From assembly GCA_947427985.1 (NCBI GenBank), contig CANEKB010000060.1, positions 1-6,890 of the forward strand: a DNA stretch of 6,890 bases, written 5' to 3'. A program made the position numbers and the translations under genes. The DNA comes from an uncultured Candidatus Saccharibacteria bacterium. Its GTDB lineage: Bacteria > Patescibacteriota > Saccharimonadia > Saccharimonadales > Saccharimonadaceae. Below are positions 5,346-6,890 of the stretch, piece after piece. The notes beneath the pieces were generated by a model, which worked only from the letters and a program-made list of their open reading frames with translations, was not told the DNA's origin and did no database searches. The number at the start of each line of letters is the position of its first letter. Position 1 is the first letter of the stretch.

Positions 5346-6590
5346 CTAGAATTTTAGCCGTTCGGCAAGCTCGGTGATAAGGGCTTTTTCGACAGAACTA
5401 ACTGCGACCATTGCATCGAGTTCGCTACCGATGAATTCTCGAGCAAGATCGACGATTAGCTCCTTTTTGATCCCGCGAATTAAGCTGGGCATGCGGTCAT
5501 ATTTTTCGAGGGTGCCATTCGTGAAATAGCCGTCAGCGTAATAATCGGAGATTTGCCCAACAGTTTGAGCACCGATTTGGTAGCGACCCGTCGCGTAGGA
5601 TTTGGCGGCGTCAATGTCCTCATCGGAAATGTCGCCATTTAGTACATTGTTTAGCTCTTTATGGATTAGATCGAATAGTGGGATCGAGTTTTCGGCGTTG
5701 ACTTCGCCGTCAAAATCCCAAGAGGCGTTGTGCCAGCCATTTGAGAGATCACTGCCCATGCCATAGACAAGGCCGTGTTTGCGAGCCTGACCAAGAATCT
5801 TGCTACTCATAGTACCGTTTAAGATATGGTTGAGACAATTCATAGCGTAAGTCTCAGAAGGTTCGAGTTTACGGGGGGTGAGCCAAGAAAAGGCAAAAGT
5901 AATATTGCTGGCATCTTTACGACGAATCAATACTGGCGCTGAAGAATGGAGCGTATCATTCGGGATTTCAAAACGCTCACCGGGGCGCAGATCCCAATCG
6001 CTAAGCATTTTAATAATCTGGCGACGACGGTGGCGTAGGTTGCCAGCAATGATAAAACGTAAATTATGCGCAGTATGGGTACGGCGATAATGTTCGCGGA
6101 TGTCTTTTAACTCAATGTTGCTGATTGTTTTAATGCGCTCTTGTAGGTCGGGTACGTTTTCACCAACCATTTGTTGTAAGCGCGGCCAAAGCAAACGCGA
6201 ATAATCGTTCATGTAGCCAGTCAACTCGGCACGGACGTTCCCTTTCTCGCTCTGGAGCTCGGCATCGTTAAATCGAGGTTGCGCGATAGCGACCTGCTGT
6301 AAGTGCATGATGCGATCCCATTCAAAGTCGGCACACTCACTTTCGTAGCAGACTGAAAAGTCGGAAGTCCAGGCATTGTGGTAAGCTCCGTTTTTAGTGA
6401 ACTCGGACTCAAAAGTTTGTTCGTTTGGAAATTCGGCATTGGCTCCAAAAGCAAGATGTTCTACGATGTGAGCGATCTCGTATACTTTGGGCTTTTTAGC
6501 ATAACGCATGCCGGCACGAAATTGGAATTTCGTGTTCATCACGCTGGTTCCAGGAACATCGATGAGTAAACCCTTCGCGCCAGAAGCCAA
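5346..6590 (-). CDS. M16 family zinc metallopeptidase (half-size, pitrilysin/processing-peptidase type)
   Basis: Zinc protease of the inverted-HxxEH (inverzincin) class. The motif HIVEH (residues 41-45 counted from the TTG start) provides His41 and His45 as zinc ligands and Glu44 as catalytic base. Glu122, exactly 77 residues after His45 in SEKGNVRAEL, is the expected third ligand, and Glu115 matches a second conserved glutamate of pitrilysin. An N-terminal M16 domain (about 1-150) is followed by the M16 C domain (about 160-350). At 414 residues this is a single half-size unit, like processing peptidases that pair as dimers. No signal peptide or membrane helix is visible, so a cytoplasmic location is likely. 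Substrate unknown. The only canonical in-frame start is TTG at 6590, which cuts into the first beta strand (EIVLASGAKGLLID). Translation may begin at ATA 6617 instead, adding nine residues. It follows the upstream gene by 23 bp or overlaps it. Confidence 0.9.
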   Translation of the reverse strand: MASGAKGLLIDVPGTSVMNTKFQFRAGMRYAKKPKVYEIAHIVEHLAFGANAEFPNEQTFESEFTKNGAYHNAWTSDFSVCYESECADFEWDRIMHLQQVAIAQPRFNDAELQSEKGNVRAELTGYMNDYSRLLWPRLQQMVGENVPDLQERIKTISNIELKDIREHYRRTHTAHNLRFIIAGNLRHRRRQIIKMLSDWDLRPGERFEIPNDTLHSSAPVLIRRKDASNITFAFSWLTPRKLEPSETYAMNCLNHILNGTMSSKILGQARKHGLVYGMGSDLSNGWHNASWDFDGEVNAENSIPLFDLIHKELNNVLNGDISDEDIDAAKSYATGRYQIGAQTVGQISDYYADGYFTNGTLEKYDRMPSLIRGIKKELIVDLAREFIGSELDAMVAVSSVEKALITELAERLKF

Positions 6591-6613
6591 GACAATTTCT
6601 TCGGCGGAGTGTT

Positions 6614-6890
6614 TTATCGCTGTTTCCCTTTCTTCTTGTTTTGGCGTTCTTTCTTACGATCACGTTTGGCGGTATTGTGCTTTTGATTATAGCTAGGCTC
6701 AATAGTCTTTTTAGTTCCACTATCTTTGAATTCTTTATCGAGATTCTTTTCCCCGGCGGAAATTTCGTTGACACCTTTCTCAGTGGCACTATTTGCCATA
6801 CGGGTAAGTTCGGAGTCATACTCTTCACCGTCAGTGAGTTTTTCGGATTGAGCTTCGACTTTTGTAAGGCTAAGTAGAATCTTGAGAACT
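6614..6890 (-). CDS. C-terminal part of an unidentified protein with a very basic tail
   Basis: An open frame enters from beyond the window and gives 91 residues to a TAA stop at 6616-6614. It starts with a hydrophobic helix-like segment VLKILLSLTKVEAQ, continues through an acidic, Glu/Asp/Lys-rich region, and ends in a strongly basic tail (KRDRKKERQNKKKGKQR). An internal ATG at 6799 could give a 61-residue protein, but it has no Shine-Dalgarno sequence and the frame stays open upstream, so a partial larger gene is more likely. I do not recognise the family from this end alone. SecA-like C-termini have a comparable helix-then-charged-linker layout, but nothing here is diagnostic. It is probably co-transcribed with the M16 gene, which starts at or just after its stop. 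Confidence 0.7.
   Translation of the reverse strand, partial: VLKILLSLTKVEAQSEKLTDGEEYDSELTRMANSATEKGVNEISAGEKNLDKEFKDSGTKKTIEPSYNQKHNTAKRDRKKERQNKKKGKQR

Noticed and set aside
512..6590. UGA recoding to glycine, as in some CPR groups.
   Set aside because: RF2 is intact, ftsE ends at a TGA directly followed by TAG, and no gene needs an internal TGA to stay open.
6614..6799. A separate 61-residue small basic protein starting at the ATG 6799.
   Set aside because: The frame remains open to the window edge and no ribosome site precedes the ATG, so it is better read as the end of a larger gene.

Overview
All genes in this window lie on the minus strand, so they read from high to low coordinates. 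The base composition is moderate, and the gene set and protein sequences resemble a Candidate Phyla Radiation bacterium, most likely Candidatus Saccharibacteria (TM7). That assignment is an inference from protein resemblance; there is no rRNA here to settle it. A complete release factor 2 (the UGA reader), an ftsE gene ending in TGA and uninterrupted reading frames all indicate the standard code. This argues against the CPR lineages that read UGA as glycine and lack RF2.

Layout in order of transcription: (1) the last 91 codons of an unidentified gene with a very basic tail (6614-6890). (2) An M16 zinc peptidase with a complete active-site signature but a doubtful start (5346-6590 or a little longer). 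(3) A tight cluster beginning at an extended -10 promoter at 5331-5339: a MurD-family ligase (4085-5323), then 3 bp later a MurL-type epimerase (2819-4081), then 5 bp later prfB (1716-2813). (4) A 58-bp gap holding a strong sigma-70-type promoter and an inverted repeat, followed by ftsE (512-1657) and, 9 bp on, the first 167 codons of ftsX (1-502).

The most interesting biology is the murD-murL pair. The adjacent epimerase and the altered glutamate-pocket motif in the ligase suggest the two-step route to D-Glu in peptidoglycan known from Xanthomonas: MurD2 adds L-Glu to UDP-MurNAc-L-Ala, and MurL then inverts it using ATP. FtsEX is the ABC-type divisome complex that controls wall hydrolysis, so wall-precursor synthesis and division sit side by side.

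Second-tier points: the ftsE and murD promoters are placed so that transcription should begin at or next to the ATG (probable leaderless mRNAs); FtsE carries an unusual disordered-looking basic tail of about 150 residues; the M16 start may be a non-canonical ATA overlapping the upstream stop; and prfB lacks the usual programmed frameshift. There is no gene-free stretch over 300 bases. I saw no tRNA, rRNA, CRISPR array, insertion sequence or intrinsic terminator with a U-tract.
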